A stretch of 6,269 nucleotides of DNA from Symbiobacteriaceae bacterium (GCA_027356675.1 DAHVXO010000329.1:1-6269); one strand, 5' to 3'; shown: positions 1-5,965, counted from the first letter of the stretch. Numbers and translations: made by a program. Notes: generated from the letters alone by a model not told the origin.

Positions 1-326
1 ACCTGTTTCTGCTCTTCGTGGGCACCTGGCTTGAGACCGCGGCAGCGCTGACGATCCTCGTGCCCGTGCTGGCGCCCATCGGCAAGCAGATTGGCATCAA
101 CCCCGTGCACTTCGGGGCGATCGTTGTGCTGAACCTGGTCATCGGCCTGATGACCCCACCGGTGGGATCCAGCCTGTTCGTGGTCTGTTCCGTGGCCAAG
201 ATGTCGTTGGAGCGGCTGAGCAGGGCGATGTGGCCCTTCATCCTGGTCGCTGTGGCGGTCCTGCTGCTGGTCACCTACGTCCCCGCAGTCACCCTCTGGC
301 TGCCGCAGATGCTGATGCCTAAATAA
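1..326 (+). CDS. dctM: TRAP transporter large permease, DctM type (3' end only)
   Basis: This is the C-terminal 107 residues of the large membrane subunit of a tripartite ATP-independent periplasmic (TRAP) transporter, which imports organic acids or related solutes using an ion gradient and an extracytoplasmic binding protein. The reading frame is open from base 3, so the true start lies upstream; the GTG at 18 is an internal Val codon. Family signatures are clear: GTWLE followed by a hydrophobic helix ending in P(V/I)LAPIGKQIGINPVHFG, then NLVIGLMTPPVGSSLFV, the conserved 'TPPVG' re-entrant motif of DctM/SiaM proteins. A final hydrophobic helix (about residues 79-95 of the fragment) and a short polar tail ending MPK follow, as is usual for the family. 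The substrate cannot be told from this fragment. The 138-bp gap and likely new promoter downstream suggest that it belongs to a separate transcription unit from the ECF genes. Confidence 0.93.
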   Translation, partial: LFLLFVGTWLETAAALTILVPVLAPIGKQIGINPVHFGAIVVLNLVIGLMTPPVGSSLFVVCSVAKMSLERLSRAMWPFILVAVAVLLLVTYVPAVTLWLPQMLMPK

Positions 327-343
327 GGCTGCACTTCAGCCTT
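325..343 (+). terminator. Small hairpin overlapping the dctM stop, possible weak terminator
   Basis: AAGGCTG (325-331) and CAGCCTT (337-343) are perfect 7-bp complementary arms around a 5-nt loop, starting inside the dctM stop codon. The following bases (CTATGCC) do not form a U-tract, so intrinsic termination would be weak. It may instead protect the 3' end of the dctM mRNA. Confidence 0.35.
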
Positions 344-348
344 CTATG

Positions 349-381
349 CCTGCTCGGAATTCGTTCATTATAATGAGCAGG
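349..381. repeat. Inverted repeat enclosing a TATAAT box (operator-like)
   Basis: CCTGCTC (349-355) and GAGCAGG (375-381) are exact 7-bp inverted arms separated by 19 bp. The spacer holds a perfect TATAAT and a 10-bp palindrome CATTATAATG (366-375). Arms on both sides of a -10 box are a typical arrangement for a repressor site. No known regulator consensus was recognised. Confidence 0.4.
369..374 (+). promoter_or_regulatory. Candidate -10 box (TATAAT) upstream of the ECF operon
   Basis: This is a perfect sigma-A -10 hexamer in an AT-rich island of an otherwise GC-rich sequence, 90 bp upstream of the S-component start. No good -35 match lies 16-18 bp upstream (ATGCCT at 346-351), so it may need an activator or be weak. 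Transcription would start near 381. Confidence 0.4.
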
Positions 382-382
382 A

Positions 383-412
383 TTAAATTGCCCGGTGTTT
401 AACCCTTATACT
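383..412 (+). promoter_or_regulatory. Second candidate promoter TTAAAT-18-TATACT
   Basis: TATACT (407-412) matches five of six -10 positions. TTAAAT (383-388) lies 18 bp upstream and matches about half of TTGACA. Start would be near 419, giving a leader of about 46 nt before ecfS. It is an alternative or addition to the TATAAT at 369-374. Confidence 0.3.
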
Positions 413-427
413 GGTACCGGTAACCAG
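411..427. repeat. Small palindromic element over the putative start site
   Basis: CTGGT (411-415) and ACCAG (423-427) are inverted arms around 7 bp. The centre contains the 8-bp palindrome TACCGGTA (415-422). It overlaps the second -10-like box, so it could be an operator or a small RNA hairpin. CCGGT at 392-396 could alternatively pair with ACCGG at 416-420. The arms are short, so chance is possible. Confidence 0.25.
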
Positions 428-444
428 ATCCTGGCCCGCCCGAA

Positions 445-460
445 CTTCTGCAGAAGGAGG
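445..460 (+). promoter_or_regulatory. ecfS ribosome binding site inside a mini-hairpin
   Basis: AAGGAGG (454-460) is a near-perfect Shine-Dalgarno sequence 4 nt before the ATG at 465. CTTC-TGCA-GAAG (445-456) is a perfect palindrome whose 3' arm covers the first bases of the SD. The stem is only four pairs plus loop, so any masking would be mild. A very similar arrangement precedes ecfA1. Confidence 0.6.
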
Positions 461-464
461 AGAT

Positions 465-1022
465 ATGGTAGTGAACCTTTCTGTCCGCAAGATTGTCGTC
501 ACCGGTCTCATGGGCGCCATCGCGATCTTCCTGGCTGTGACTCGATTGGGCTTCATCCCTGTCCCCAACGTTTCTGGGAGCGCAACGATCATGCACGTTC
601 CGGCAATTCTCGGTGCCGTGTTGGAGGGGCCGGTCGTCGGACTCCTGGTTGGCGGCATTTTTGGCGTATTCTCCTGGCTCCAGGCGACCAACGCACTGTT
701 CGCTGATCCCCTGGTTGCTGTTTTGCCCCGCCTTTTCATCGGCGTCACAGCGTACTATACCTTCGTCGCGCTGAAGAAGAACAACTGGCTGGCTCTCACC
801 ATGGCTGGTATTGTTGGGACCCTGACCAACACCATCCTGGTGCTGGGGATGGCCGTCCTGCGGAAGTACCTGCCCCCTGCTATTTTGATTACGATTTTGC
901 CGCAGGCGATCGCCGAGGTTGTCATCGCCGTGATCCTGACCGTGGCCATAGGTCTTGGCGCTCAGCGGATGCGCAGCGGCGGCTCCGGCACCGGCTCCTC
1001 AGGCGAGAAGCGGGCCGTCTAG
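465..1022 (+). CDS. ECF transporter S component (substrate-binding membrane subunit)
   Basis: This 185-residue membrane protein is the substrate-specific S subunit of an energy-coupling-factor transporter, which captures a vitamin or cofactor precursor at the outer membrane face and is toppled by EcfT and the ATPases. It has about five or six hydrophobic segments (roughly 9-31, 42-53, 56-73, 82-103, 108-132 and 139-166). Helix 1 contains small residues including A20-xxx-A24, like the AxxxA contact of S subunits with EcfT. The segment at 41-59 (TIMHVPAILGAVLEGPVVG) and PLVAVLPR (82-89) resemble the broad PF12822 ECF S family. A polar Gly/Ser-rich tail follows residue 170. The ATG at 465 is backed by a strong SD; GTG at 471 is an alternative. 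The three energizing genes lie downstream. Substrate is unresolved; a PanT-like (pantothenate) subunit is a weak guess, so no gene symbol is given. Confidence 0.88.
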   Translation: MVVNLSVRKIVVTGLMGAIAIFLAVTRLGFIPVPNVSGSATIMHVPAILGAVLEGPVVGLLVGGIFGVFSWLQATNALFADPLVAVLPRLFIGVTAYYTFVALKKNNWLALTMAGIVGTLTNTILVLGMAVLRKYLPPAILITILPQAIAEVVIAVILTVAIGLGAQRMRSGGSGTGSSGEKRAV

Positions 1023-1048
1023 GTCTGCGCACAACTGAAGCGTACCGA

Positions 1049-1086
1049 AGCGGCTGCATATCGACCTCGGCCGGTATGCAGCCGCT
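1049..1086 (+). other. 15-bp intercistronic hairpin between ecfS and ecfA1
   Basis: AGCGGCTGCATA (1049-1060) and TATGCAGCCGCT (1075-1086) are exact 12-bp complementary arms. The stem extends inward by U-G, C-G and G-C pairs, giving 15 bp around an 8-nt loop (1064-1071). No U-tract follows (CCCCTTGCGG), so it is not a classic intrinsic terminator. It could set differential expression of S versus AAT genes by mRNA processing, stabilising the upstream message or attenuation. Confidence 0.75.
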
Positions 1087-1104
1087 CCCCTTGCGGAGCC
1101 CCAC

Positions 1105-1120
1105 CCTTCTCCCGAAGGAG
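1105..1120 (+). promoter_or_regulatory. ecfA1 ribosome binding site (sets TTG start at 1130), partly masked
   Basis: AAGGAG (1115-1120) lies 9 nt before the TTG at 1130, which decides the ecfA1 start. CCTTC-TCCC-GAAGG (1105-1118) forms a 5-bp stem with a 4-nt loop whose 3' arm includes AAGG of the SD. Compared with the ecfS leader (445-463), 16 of 19 bases match in the block starting CTTCT. Confidence 0.6.
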
Positions 1121-1129
1121 CAGAGCACG

Positions 1130-1960
1130 TTGATCAAGATCACGAACCTGCATCATACGTATAATGCGCACACGGAGACCCCCGTGCACGCACTCCGGGG
1201 CGTCTCCTTGGAGTTCAGGCCCGGGGAGTTCGTGGTATTGTTTGGACACAACGGCTGCGGCAAGTCGACGCTGGCCAAGCACCTTAACGGCCTCCTCATG
1301 CCCACGGAGGGCGATGTGGAGGTCGAAGGGCTCAATACCAAGTCCAAGGAGCACCTCTGGGATATCCGCCAGAAGGTGGGCATGGTCTTTCAGAACCCTG
1401 ACAATCAACTCATCGCCACCGTCGTGGAAGATGATGTGGGATTTGGCGCCGAGAACCTGGGCGTGGAGCCGGCTGAGATCCAGCGCCGTACCGACTGGGC
1501 GATGGACCTGCTGGGCATCAGCGACCTGAAGAAGAAGGCGCCGCACATGCTCTCAGGCGGCCAAAAACAGCGCGTCGCCATCGCGGGGGTACTGGCGATG
1601 CAATCCCAATATGTCGTGCTGGACGAACCGACCTCGTTGCTGGACCCGGAAGGGCGCCACGAGGTCATCAGCGCCGCCGTGCACCTGGCGCGGCGCGAAA
1701 GGCTCGGCGTGGTCGTGATCACGCATTTCATGAGCGAAGCGATCGAAGCGGACAGGGTGGTCGTGATGGAGGACGGCCGCGTGGTGCTGGATGGCACCCC
1801 GCGGGAGGTCTTCGCCCACACGGAGGAACTCCGTCAACTGCGCCTCGACGTGCCGGCGGTCACCCAGGTGGCGGCCAGGCTGCGCGACCGCGGCGCCCCG
1901 CTTCGTGCCGACATCCTTTCCGTAGAGGAGCTACTGGCAGCGCTATGTCCATCGTCGTAA
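1130..1960 (+). CDS. ecfA1: ECF transporter ATPase EcfA1
   Basis: This 276-residue cytoplasmic ABC ATPase pairs with EcfA2 to power the ECF transporter. All motifs are canonical: A-loop Tyr11, Walker A GHNGCGKST (39-47), Q-loop Gln88 in FQNPDNQ, signature LSGGQ (141-145), Walker B YVVLDE (161-166) with catalytic Glu166, D-loop SLLD (169-172) and switch His199 in ITHFMSEA. The FQNPDNQ and PTSLLDP forms are typical of the EcfA1 branch. I chose the TTG at 1130 because AAGGAG lies 9 nt upstream and the protein then begins MIKITNLHHTYN, the normal start of the family. The in-frame ATG at 1076 would add 18 unrelated residues, lies inside the arm of a strong hairpin and has no SD. The 3' end overlaps ecfA2 by 16 bp, implying translational coupling. 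Confidence 0.95.
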   Translation: MIKITNLHHTYNAHTETPVHALRGVSLEFRPGEFVVLFGHNGCGKSTLAKHLNGLLMPTEGDVEVEGLNTKSKEHLWDIRQKVGMVFQNPDNQLIATVVEDDVGFGAENLGVEPAEIQRRTDWAMDLLGISDLKKKAPHMLSGGQKQRVAIAGVLAMQSQYVVLDEPTSLLDPEGRHEVISAAVHLARRERLGVVVITHFMSEAIEADRVVVMEDGRVVLDGTPREVFAHTEELRQLRLDVPAVTQVAARLRDRGAPLRADILSVEELLAALCPSS

Positions 1961-2853
1961 GTGGCCTGGAACACACATACCTGCAGGGCACGCCCTTTGA
2001 GGCGAAGGTGCTGCATGGCGTCGACATGGAGATCCAGGACGGCGAGTTCTTAGGGCTGATCGGCCCCACACGCTCCGGCAAGTCCACCCTGGCTCAGTTT
2101 CTCAATGCCCTGTTTATCCCGAAGACCGGCAAGGTCGTCGTCGACAACGTCGACACTAGCGCCAAGGGTGTTGACCTGATGGCCTTGCGCCAGAAGGTCG
2201 GCCTGGTCTTCCAGTACCCCGAACACCACCTCTTTGCCGAGACTGTTGGCAGGGACATCGCCTTCGGCCCCAAGAACCTGGGGTTGCCCATCGCTGAGGT
2301 GAAGAACCGGGTTGAGCAGTCGCTCATCGGCGTGGGGCTTGACCCCGACATCTTCTGGGACCGATACATTTTTGCGCTCAGCGGTGGGCAGAAGCGGCGC
2401 GTCGCCATCGCCGGCGTGCTCGCCCTGCAACCCAAGGTCCTCGTCCTGGATGACCCCACGGCGGGCCTGGACCCCCGTGGCCGCGACGAGATCCTCACCA
2501 CCGTACGGGAGCTTCACCGATCCAGCGGCAGCACCACCATCCTGATCTCCAACAGCCTGGAGGACGTGGCTGCACTGGTCGATCGGGTGATCGTCATGGA
2601 CAAGGGACGGGTCATTGCCTCCGGCTCCACCCGCGCCATCTTCAGCCAGATCGAGCTGCTCCGCTCCATCGGCCTGGGCGTCTTGCCCACCGTGGAGTTG
2701 ATGCACGGCCTGCGCAGCCGTGGCTACGACGTACCGCTGGACGTGCTCACGCCCGATGAGGCGGCTGAGGTGCTCCTGGGTCTGAATCTGCCCGGGCTGG
2801 CCGGCCTTCCGGCAAACGCAGCGGCCGCCGGGCAGGAAGGGGGTGCCCGCTGA
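1945..2853 (+). CDS. ecfA2: ECF transporter ATPase EcfA2 with degenerate catalytic residues
   Basis: This 302-residue ABC ATPase is the partner of EcfA1. Branch-specific features are the start MSIVVSGLEHTYLQGTPFE, FQYPEHHLF (89-97) and IAFGPKNLGL (105-114), all close to EcfA2 proteins. It keeps A-loop Tyr12, Q-loop Gln90, signature LSGGQ (145-149) and D-loop AGLD (173-176). Three catalytic positions are altered: Walker A reads GPTRSGKST (40-48, Arg43 where ABC proteins have Gly), Walker B reads VLVLDD (165-170, Asp170 replaces the catalytic Glu), and the H-loop reads ISNSLEDV (201-208, Asn203 replaces the switch His). Walker A Lys46 and Ser47 remain, so nucleotide binding may persist while hydrolysis is probably weak. 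The ATG at 1945 is inside ecfA1; the nearest SD-like GAGGAG is 14 nt away, so coupling to ecfA1 translation is likely. The stop overlaps the ecfT start as TGATG. Confidence 0.95.
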   Translation: MSIVVSGLEHTYLQGTPFEAKVLHGVDMEIQDGEFLGLIGPTRSGKSTLAQFLNALFIPKTGKVVVDNVDTSAKGVDLMALRQKVGLVFQYPEHHLFAETVGRDIAFGPKNLGLPIAEVKNRVEQSLIGVGLDPDIFWDRYIFALSGGQKRRVAIAGVLALQPKVLVLDDPTAGLDPRGRDEILTTVRELHRSSGSTTILISNSLEDVAALVDRVIVMDKGRVIASGSTRAIFSQIELLRSIGLGVLPTVELMHGLRSRGYDVPLDVLTPDEAAEVLLGLNLPGLAGLPANAAAAGQEGGAR

Positions 2854-3686
2854 TGGAACTGGCGCGCGACGTTACGCTGGGCCAGTATGTGCCGGGCGAT
2901 TCCTTCATCCACCGGCTGGATCCGCGCACGAAGATCATCGGATGGACGATCCTGGCAATCCTCATGTTCATGGCCAAGAGCTTCGTCGGCATGGGCGTCT
3001 TTGCCGTCCTGATCATGTCCCTGATCTTCATTGCGCGGCTTCCCTTCGGTTACGTGCTGGGCGGCCTGCGGCCGATGATCGGCTTCCTGCTCTTTCTGTA
3101 CGTCTTCCAGATCCTCTTCTCCGGGAGTCTCTATCCCGATGCCACGCACGTGGTCTGGGAGTGGACCATCTTCAAGGTAACGACGGAGGGCATCTACCTC
3201 TCCTCCCTGGTCCAGGTGCGGGTCGTGATCCTGTACCTGTCCGTGACGATCCTGACCCTGACCACCTCGCTGGTGGAGCTGACAGACGGCACGGAGAACC
3301 TGCTCTCGCCCTTGCAGAAGTTCGGCATGCCCGCCAACGAGCTTGCCATGGTGGCGGCGATCTCCGTCCGCTTTGTGCCAACCTTGATCGAGGAGCAGGA
3401 GAAGATCATCAAGGCGCAGATGGCCCGGGGCGCCCGGCTGGACATGACCAACGCCATCGCCCGCACCAGGGCGCTGGTGCCGATCCTGGTCCCGCTCTTC
3501 CTCAGCACCCTGCGCCGGGCCGAGGAGCTTTCCGTGGCCATGGAGTCACGCTGCTACCGGGGCGGCCGGGGCCGCACCAAGCGGCGCCAGCTGCGGCTGA
3601 CGGGGATCGACTACCAGGCCTGGGCGATGCTTGCCCTCTTCAGTGTGCTGATCCTCTTCCTGCGCTACGGCACGCAGCTTCCATGA
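2853..3686 (+). CDS. ecfT: ECF transporter transmembrane scaffold EcfT
   Basis: This 277-residue integral membrane protein couples ATP hydrolysis by EcfA1/EcfA2 to movement of the S component. The N-terminus carries the family motif GQYVPGDSFIHRLDPRTK (10-27). Hydrophobic helices lie near 28-42, 44-61, 72-90, 119-138 and 255-272. The cytoplasmic coupling-helix region contains QMARGARLD (189-197), with the first Ala-Arg-Gly motif at 191-193, and a second copy in AMESRCYRGGRGRTK (229-243), where the triplet is Ser-Arg-Cys rather than Ala-Arg-Gly. Arg192 and Arg233, which contact the ATPase grooves, are both kept. The start ATG shares one base with the ecfA2 stop (TGATG) and has an AGGAAGGGGG sequence ending 9 nt upstream. 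Together with the preceding three genes it completes a group I (dedicated) ECF transporter. Confidence 0.95.
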   Translation: MELARDVTLGQYVPGDSFIHRLDPRTKIIGWTILAILMFMAKSFVGMGVFAVLIMSLIFIARLPFGYVLGGLRPMIGFLLFLYVFQILFSGSLYPDATHVVWEWTIFKVTTEGIYLSSLVQVRVVILYLSVTILTLTTSLVELTDGTENLLSPLQKFGMPANELAMVAAISVRFVPTLIEEQEKIIKAQMARGARLDMTNAIARTRALVPILVPLFLSTLRRAEELSVAMESRCYRGGRGRTKRRQLRLTGIDYQAWAMLALFSVLILFLRYGTQLP

Positions 3687-3698
3687 TGGCTTGGTATC

Positions 3699-3705
3699 AG
3701 GAGGG
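3699..3705 (+). promoter_or_regulatory. Ribosome binding site fixing the peptidase start at 3713
   Basis: AGGAGGG lies 7 nt before the ATG at 3713. The earlier in-frame ATGs at 3683 and 3686 overlap or abut the ecfT stop but have no SD, so this site decides the start. Confidence 0.75.
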
Positions 3706-3712
3706 AGCGCTC

Positions 3713-4687
3713 ATGCTGAATGCGATCACGGCGGTAGCAGGCATCCAGGTGGGACATGCCACGGATCCGGACGGGCTGACGGGCTGTACCGTCATCCTCT
3801 GCCCGGAGGGGGCGGTCGTCGGTGTCGACGTGCGCGGGAGCGCTCCCGGCACCCGGGAGACGGACCTGTGCCGCCCCGGCCATCTCGTGGAGAAGGCGCA
3901 TGCCGTTGTGCTTTCCGGCGGGAGCGCCTACGGGCTTGCGTCGGCCACCGGAGTAATGCAGTGGCTGGAAGAGAGGGGGATCGGCTTGCCCGTGGGCGTG
4001 GGCGTCGTGCCCGTCGTCCCGGCGGCCGTCCTGTTTGACCTGTTCCTGGGCGACCCATCGGCGCGGCCGAGCGCCGCCATGGGCTACCAGGCGGCGTCCG
4101 CCGCCGCCCCCGGCCCGGTGACGGAAGGCAACGTGGGTGCCGGTACCGGCGCCAGCGTGGGCAAGCTCCTGGGGCCTCATCTGGCCACCAAGTCGGGCAT
4201 CGGCACCGCAGCCGTCCAGCTCGCGGGCGGCGTGGTGGTGGGCGCGATCATCGCTGTCAATGCCGTGGGCGATGTGTATGACCCGGCCACCGGCAAGATC
4301 CTAGCGGGGGCTCGGAGCGATGACGGCGGCTTTGTGAACATCACCCGCACGCTTCTGGGCGGCGGCGACACCATGGCCTTCGGCGGTACCAACACCACCA
4401 TCGGCTGCGTGGCGACCAACGCCACACTTACCAAGGAGCAGATCAACAAGGTGGCGCAGATGGCCCATAACGGCCTGGCGCGCACCATCGATCCGGTTCA
4501 CACCATGTACGACGGCGACACCCTGTTCGCACTGAGCTACGGGGATCAGCCAGGCGATGTGACGGCGATCGGCACCGCCGCCGCGCTGGCGGTGGAGCGG
4601 GCTGTGCTGCGGGCGGTGATCACCGCCCACGCGGCTGGGGGACTGCCCGCCCACGCCGACCTCTCCAAGTATCGGACTCCCCAATAA
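3713..4687 (+). CDS. P1 (S58/DmpA-like) family self-processing aminopeptidase
   Basis: This 324-residue protein belongs to the P1/S58 family (DmpA L-aminopeptidase/D-Ala-esterase, BapA beta-aminopeptidase, NylC amide hydrolase). These are N-terminal nucleophile enzymes that cut themselves into two chains and then hydrolyse N-terminal residues or amides. Family motifs in order are AITAVAGIQVGHAT (4-17), DVRGSAPGTRETDL (39-52), LSGGSAYGL (67-75), VPVVPAAVLFDL (99-110), GNVGAGTGASVGK (139-151) and GGTNTTIGCVATNA (224-237). By analogy with NylC, self-cleavage is expected between Asn227 and Thr228, making Thr228 the nucleophile. No signal peptide is visible, so it is likely cytoplasmic. The start at 3713 has an AGGAGGG SD and gives the usual family N-terminus. 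It lies 26 bp after ecfT and 15 bp before the M20 gene, probably in one operon. Substrate is unknown; beta-alanyl or other small amides are possible. The 4021-4160 part is very GC-rich, as seen in long out-of-frame open runs. Confidence 0.92.
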   Translation: MLNAITAVAGIQVGHATDPDGLTGCTVILCPEGAVVGVDVRGSAPGTRETDLCRPGHLVEKAHAVVLSGGSAYGLASATGVMQWLEERGIGLPVGVGVVPVVPAAVLFDLFLGDPSARPSAAMGYQAASAAAPGPVTEGNVGAGTGASVGKLLGPHLATKSGIGTAAVQLAGGVVVGAIIAVNAVGDVYDPATGKILAGARSDDGGFVNITRTLLGGGDTMAFGGTNTTIGCVATNATLTKEQINKVAQMAHNGLARTIDPVHTMYDGDTLFALSYGDQPGDVTAIGTAAALAVERAVLRAVITAHAAGGLPAHADLSKYRTPQ

Positions 4688-4702
4688 GGAGACTTACCGA
4701 AT

Positions 4703-5932
4703 ATGCAAGACACGACCACTTCCATCGAACTCGTTCAGAAGCACCTGGATACCGACCGATTGATAGAACTGACCCGAGAGTTGATCCGCATCGACAGCGT
4801 GTACCGCCCCGCCGAGGGCGTCAGCGAGGAGACAGTGGCACATTACGTCGCCGACACGCTACGCTCCTGGGGCTTCGAGACCAAGCTGGAGTATGCCGCT
4901 CCCGGGCGTCCCAACGTGATGGCCACGTTGGACGGGAACGCCCCTGGCAAGACCCTGCTCTTCGAAGGTCACACCGATGTGGTCACCGAGGGCGACCCCA
5001 GCGCTTGGACCTACCCGCCTTTTGAAGCGCTGGTGGTGGGTGACCGGATTTACGGTCGGGGCGCCTGCGACACGAAGAACAACCTGGCCGCGGCCATGGT
5101 GGCCGCCAAGGCGATCAAGGACGCCAGCGTCCCCTTCAGGGGTCAGATTCGCCTGGCCGTCCCCGTAGACGAGGAGTCGATGATGATCGGCATCAAGCAG
5201 ATGATCCGCTCCGGCTGGTGTGACGGCGTCGACGGGGCCATCATCTGCGAGCCCGAGGAGAACCAGCTCTGCATCGAGCAGAAGGGCGCCATCCGGATCG
5301 CGATCCGCGGCTACGGCAAAATGGCCCACGGGGCGATGCCCCGCTCCGGCGTCAACCCGATTCCGCCGCTGGCGGAGATGGTGACCCGGTTCATGCGCCT
5401 GGAGGCCGACGAGTGCCAGCGGCACGGGGAGAACCCGCTGCTGGGCTGGCCTAGCGTCACCCCGTCGATCTTCGCGGGCCCGGAGACCGGGGAGCCGCAA
5501 ATCAACGTGGTACCGGCCCAGGCGCTACTCACCCTGGACATTCGCACGCTCCCGAGCCAGGACCACGACTACCTCGTCCGGACGATTCAGTCCATTGTCA
5601 CGCAAGTTGCTGCCGATGTCCCTGGCTTCCGGGCGACGCTTGAGGTGATTGAGGACCGACCCTGCACGAAGACCGCCAGGGAGGACCCGGTGGTAACCGC
5701 CTCTGCCAAGGCCTACCGCATGGTGACGGGCAAGGAGCCCCGGTACAACGGCGTACCCGGCGCCACCGACGGCACCTTCCTCTGGGCCTGGAAGCAGATC
5801 CCCATCGTCACGTACGGCGCCGGCAACCGGACCGTACCGCACCAGGTGGACGAGTACGTCGACATCCCCGAGCTGATTGAAACTGCGAGGATCTACGCCG
5901 CCGCAGCGCTCCTGTTCCTGAACGAAGCGTGA
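4703..5932 (+). CDS. M20 family metallohydrolase (ArgE/DapE type)
   Basis: This 409-residue enzyme is a co-catalytic di-zinc amidohydrolase of the M20 family, which removes acyl or amino-acid groups from small molecules (ArgE, DapE, carboxypeptidase G2 and carnosinase-type relatives). Visible residues are metal His90 and Asp92 in EGHTDVV (88-94), bridging Asp123 in GRGACDTK (118-125), catalytic base Glu157 and metal Glu158 in PVDEES (154-159), metal Glu183 in ICEPE (181-185) and C-terminal metal His380 in VPHQVDEY (378-385). The lid/dimerisation domain covers about 195-305 and includes GAMPRSGVNP (210-219). After DTK the sequence has Asn126-Asn127 where many relatives have Gly, a minor deviation. 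The AAGGAG of the SD overlaps the peptidase stop codon and ends 11 nt before the ATG, supporting co-translation in one operon. Specificity is not determined; pairing with a P1 peptidase suggests that both act on related amides. Confidence 0.93.
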   Translation: MQDTTTSIELVQKHLDTDRLIELTRELIRIDSVYRPAEGVSEETVAHYVADTLRSWGFETKLEYAAPGRPNVMATLDGNAPGKTLLFEGHTDVVTEGDPSAWTYPPFEALVVGDRIYGRGACDTKNNLAAAMVAAKAIKDASVPFRGQIRLAVPVDEESMMIGIKQMIRSGWCDGVDGAIICEPEENQLCIEQKGAIRIAIRGYGKMAHGAMPRSGVNPIPPLAEMVTRFMRLEADECQRHGENPLLGWPSVTPSIFAGPETGEPQINVVPAQALLTLDIRTLPSQDHDYLVRTIQSIVTQVAADVPGFRATLEVIEDRPCTKTAREDPVVTASAKAYRMVTGKEPRYNGVPGATDGTFLWAWKQIPIVTYGAGNRTVPHQVDEYVDIPELIETARIYAAAALLFLNEA

Positions 5933-5965
5933 TCGCAGGGCCAACATATCGGGGGGCTGGTTATC

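Noticed and set aside
356..367. LexA-like box around GAATTCGTTC
   Set aside because: The half-sites do not match GAAC-N4-GTTC in sequence or spacing.
381..464. Vitamin riboswitch (THF, preQ1, TPP, FMN) in the ecfS leader
   Set aside because: The leader is at most about 85 nt, and I could not find the conserved core motifs of these classes. A covariance-model search (Rfam) would decide.
1076..1129. ATG at 1076 as the ecfA1 start
   Set aside because: It adds 18 residues with no family similarity, has no SD and lies inside the 3' arm of a strong hairpin. TTG at 1130 has AAGGAG 9 nt upstream and gives the normal N-terminus.
2843..3712. Long in-frame open run upstream of the P1 peptidase, including ATGs at 3683 and 3686
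   Set aside because: It runs out of frame through ecfT and its translation looks like a GC-rich shadow. The peptidase family begins at about 3713, where a strong SD is present. The ATGs at 3683/3686 lack an SD.
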